Source of the DNA: Gorsachius magnificus
Lineage: Eukaryota > Chordata > Aves > Pelecaniformes > Ardeidae
Assembly (NCBI GenBank): GCA_034008185.1
Contig: CM067084.1
Location: forward strand, 59,410,599-59,474,598
DNA length: 64,000 nucleotides
Reading direction: 5' to 3'
Positions within the stretch are counted from its first letter, which is position 1. Each line of letters opens with the position of its first letter. Made by a program: the position numbers and the translations under genes. The notes beneath the pieces were generated by a model that worked only from the letters and a program-made list of their open reading frames with translations, was not told the origin of the DNA and searched no databases. Shown piece after piece: positions 60,501-64,000 of the stretch.

Positions 60501-63160
60501 CTCTTAGTCCTGTGCATAATAGCTCACGTGGTCATTTAACAGGTTTTCAGGGGACAGGAGATGCGAAGGACAAATAGAAGTTCTCAAAATGCGGAAGGAG
60601 AATGTTAATAACTCATTAATTTCAGGAATGACCAGTGGCAGAATGTTGGGTATAAGGTAACAGCAGACACGGTGGAAGTGGTCTTCTGCAGTGTTGCACT
60701 CATCCTGTGAAGGATGTGAACTCTTTCAAGAAGGAAAGTGGAAGCAACATCAAAGTGAGAGGGACAGAAAGTGGTGCAAAAAGGTGTATACCTCTTTCTC
60801 AGTTCTGTAAATCAGATTCTCATCTGAAGGAAAGGAAAAGATCTGTCACAGTCTTTGGGGCTTTAAATGAAAGATTTCTGTACCTTACAAGAAACTCTCT
60901 TTTTTTTAGAAAATAACTGGGTTTTTTAAAAAGCATTGATATTAATGTTTTTAATTTCCTAATACTATTTAAAATATAAAAACAAAGATAAATAATGTAC
61001 ATATAAAATAATACAAATATAATAATATAATATAAAAAATACGATACTTTCTGTTCCTTTACTGCAAATCATGTGCATTAAATAGCTAGCATATTAGAGG
61101 TTATTCTGGCACTGGAGAAATGCTTTTACTGAATTCCTTCTGCTTTTCACACAATAATTAAGTGAGGATTTGGCTATAAAGAAAGCACAAGAATATTACT
61201 CTGTAGATCAGTACTTGGAGAACTTTCACAGAAAACAGCAGTCTCGGATTCCAGACTATGTTTCAAGATATCACTGTCTCTGCTTTATTTGTTATTCAGA
61301 AGTGGTAGCATTCAAGATTCTACTTTTTGCATTTGGGAACCAAGAATACTGATTATATCTTTATGGAATTCAATAGAGTCCAAAGGCTTCCCTTAGCCGT
61401 TACTGATCAAACTTCAGTAATGTTTGCTTGGGAGGGGAGGAGGTCATAACTTCACAAAAATAACTTCACAAAAAAGGCTAAGAACCTCAGATAAAGTAAT
61501 ATTTTCCTATTAATTAGGATCATATGCATAGTGAAGCTATTTGTATTAACCTTAGAATTGCAAGTGTTTTACATTTGTGTCATGAACAGTGGAAGATTTT
61601 TATTGTTTATTAAATTTAAAACTAAATGCATGAGTTTTTCCTTTGGTTTTGGATTTCAGTTGGGATTTTAAACTGCAGTTTGTTACAGTTTGTTACTGTG
61701 TGTACATGTGAGTTCATCAGTCTATGAAAAGATACACATAGAGGGGACTGCTGTCTCAACATAAATTTCCTTATTAAACACATGCTGTGCAAGCTAGTGT
61801 AGTGATAACATTGGTATTGGGAACACTGCTGTAAAATTAATATTACAAACCGGAGCATATTTATCCTTCAAATACAAACACAGCTATCCTATCTCATTGT
61901 GAATTTAAGAGTTTAACTTCATAATTTTTCCATGAGGAAATAAAAATTTGCATATAAAGAGAGAAAAATATTTTAATTTAAAAAGAAACAGCCACATGGT
62001 AGGACAGTTGGAGGCTTGACTTAAATTTACAGGTGCCTTGTAAATTATTCTTGCTGTTTTCTTGAGTAAAAGGATGGAAAGAGTGAATACATTCAAAATA
62101 TTCAGTACGTTTATCTGTAGCACTGAACGAAATAAGGACATGTTTTCCCCATCTCTGGGGGTAGGAATAGGTAATGCTATGTCCTTCCTCCACTGATGTT
62201 GATAGTCGTATTTTTCTAAAGTACCGGGAGATTAGTGCCTTTTAAAGAAGAAAAGTCTTTATAATTTCAAGAAGGTAATTTTTATCATAATTCTTTACAA
62301 CTCATTTTAGCAAATGAGCTATGTGGATGACTTGAACAAGCAGTATGTTATGAATCCACAGCTCAAAAAATAGTGACATTTCAGTAGCTTGAAAATAATA
62401 TTATAATGAAAGTAAGTATATTTTGCTTACTGCTGACAATGGTTGTCCAAAGTAGTTTATAAGGAATTTAAAGCAATTTGTTTTATGGAAGACTTATGTC
62501 TTGAGCACTGATAAGTACTTCCAAATTATCCGCTCTATCAGAATTAATGGCCCATATTGCAATATGACAGAGTAAGTAGTACTTATAATTACAAATTATA
62601 GGCAAGCAAATATTCCCTTAAACAGGTACATTCTTAAGGCAATTTACGACCTTTTGCTACGCAGATTACTGGTGAATCAGTGCACTAATAAAATTGAGGT
62701 CAAAGTTAAAATTAAATCAATAAATTTGAGGTTCAAGTAAATATAACAGATAATTAGACCTACTTAGGACATTTTGTCGTCAGAGGACAACGTCATTAAA
62801 GTATGTTGACATCAATGTTGGTATCCATAAGATTAAAAAGGGAAAGCAAATTACTGAAGCTGGCAACAATTACATTATGGCTTCAATTTAGGAAACTTCC
62901 CTATGAGTGTTAACGTCAAAAATTTATTCCTGAATTTCATTGCTGTGTTCTTCTTTGGTAATTTTTCATTCCTCCTTCACAAAAACAGAGGTCCTTGTTG
63001 TGGGCTTAATCAAAATGGAGCTCAGTTAGGCAGGTGGGACACTTAGGTGGGAATTTAGGCTTCACTTTTCAGAGGATACATTACAATCACTGTTTATTAA
63101 GTACATCACTGAAATGGGGAAAAAAGAAAAAAATAATCTTCCCTCCCATAAATAGAATTT
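57549..63160. other. Unique AT-rich sequence, no gene seen
   Basis: The longest frame, 59419-59781 (plus, 120 codons), ends in a Leu/Phe/Ile-rich segment (about residues 103-119) that could be read as a membrane helix. No signal, family motif or neighbouring exon supports it, and AT-rich noncoding DNA gives such strings by chance. Nothing else recognised. Confidence 0.5.
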
Positions 63161-63606
63161 GAATCATAGAATCATAAGATATCCTGAGTTGGAAGGGACC
63201 CACAAATATCGAGTCTAACTCCTGACTCCAGGCAGGGCGACCTAAAAGTTAAACCAAGAGTGTTGTCCAAATGCTTCTTGAACACGGACAGCCTTGGGGC
63301 CTTGACCACTTCCTTGGGGAGCTTTCCTGTGCTTGACCACCCTCTTCGTGAAGAACTTTTTCCTAAAATCCAATCTGAACTTCCCCTGATGCAGCTTTAA
63401 GCCATTCCCTTGCAACCTATCACTGGACAGCAGAGAGAAGGGATCAACACCTCCCTCTCTGCTCCCCCCCATGAGGAAACTGTGGGCAACAATGAGTTCA
63501 CCCCTCAGTCTCCTCTAAGCTGAACAACACCTAATATCCTCAGCTACTCCTCGTAAGTCGGTGCTAGTCCTTTCACCATTTTTGTTGCCCTTCTTTGGAC
63601 ACATTT
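63161..63606 (-). mobile_element. CR1 LINE 3'-end copy
   Basis: The plus strand opens with GAATCATAGAATCATAAGA and GTTGGAAGGGACCCACAAAT, the reverse of the CR1 tail. The minus strand retains a 76-codon frame with GNGLKLHQGKFRLDFRKKFF and VVKHRKAPQG, the last part of ORF2. Further plus-strand blocks are CCTCAGTCTCCTCTAAGCTG and GTTGCCCTTCTTTGGACAC. It is 5'-truncated, about 445 bp. Confidence 0.93.
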
Positions 63607-63841
63607 TTAGGAGTGATGGGCAAGAGGATCTTTGGCAGAAACTTTCACTTGCAATTTTTTCAAAGGGGAAGGAAGAGAAATTTCCAAAGAAGACCAGTGT
63701 TTTTAATGTATCTTTTTAATATTTTCAGGTAGAAGTGGTGTTACAGGGATAGCACAGACTTCTGTGACCCTACAGTTGCTATAGGCATTCCAAGTTTCTT
63801 GTTGAAAAAGAAGAGAAAATTAGTCTTTCAATACTCTTTAA
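63607..63841. other. Short spacer, nothing recognised
   Basis: Unique sequence between two CR1 copies of opposite strand. Confidence 0.5.
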
Positions 63842-64000
63842 TGCCACAAGTGCACACTGGGGGCCAACCAGCTGGAAAACGGAAGGACCTTGGGGTCCTG
63901 GTAGGCAATAAGCTGACCATTAAGCCAGCAAAGCACCCTCCTGGAAGGGAAAGCAACAGCACAATGGGCTGCGTTAGGCAGAGGGTTGCCAGTAAGCCGA
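63842..64000 (+). mobile_element. CR1 LINE copy running off the window
   Basis: CCACAAGTGCACACTGGGGG, CCAACCAGCTGGAAAACGG, CCTTGGGGTCCTGGTAGGC, AATAAGCTGACCATTAAGCC and ATGGGCTGCGTTAGGCAGAG follow CR1 ORF2 on the plus strand. The remaining 3' part would lie beyond the window. It starts at nearly the same ORF2 position as the copies at 20874 and 22275. Confidence 0.88.

Noticed and set aside
1..64000. CRISPR arrays, bacterial operons, tRNA or rRNA genes, mitochondrial insertions
   Set aside because: None seen; the sequence is vertebrate nuclear DNA with avian-type repeats.

Overview
The window is vertebrate nuclear DNA and almost certainly from a bird. It is AT-rich. Its recognisable interspersed repeats are CR1 LINEs, many ending in the diagnostic 3' tail (ATTCTATG-type 8-mers, read as AATCATAGAATCATAGA on the other strand), plus one family of solo retroviral LTRs of about 550-575 bp. 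No mammalian Alu, B1 or L1 pattern is seen. The LTR family is one I associate with non-galliform birds, but I cannot name the species.

No host protein-coding gene, exon chain, tRNA, rRNA or CRISPR array can be supported. Open frames are short (mostly 60-130 codons), scattered on both strands and lack family motifs. The longest lie inside CR1 copies or LTRs. The window is best read as intergenic or deep-intronic sequence.

Layout: (1) 1-20150 is mostly unique AT-rich sequence with few recognisable repeats: a canonical G-quadruplex motif near 7.1 kb, poly(A) runs and a polypyrimidine tract. (2) 20156-27598 is an insertion cluster: two minus-strand solo LTRs with perfect 5-bp target duplications, several CR1 fragments of different ages and strands, and one long CR1 copy (about 25.8-27.6 kb) keeping parts of ORF2 but lacking most of the reverse-transcriptase core. 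(3) 27.6-42.1 kb is unique sequence with five short CR1 fragments, a 23-bp-arm hairpin, a perfect (CTTT)20 microsatellite and a diverged tandem duplication at 38.6-38.96 kb. (4) 42146-42711 is a third solo LTR, plus strand, again with a perfect 5-bp duplication. (5) 42.7-57.3 kb has almost no recognisable young repeat. (6) 57.3 kb to the end holds two minus-strand CR1 fragments and a plus-strand CR1 running off the window.

Nothing here works together as a pathway or operon. I found no convincing novel biological system. The observations worth checking are about retroelement history, structured DNA and possible conserved noncoding blocks, and they are scored modestly.
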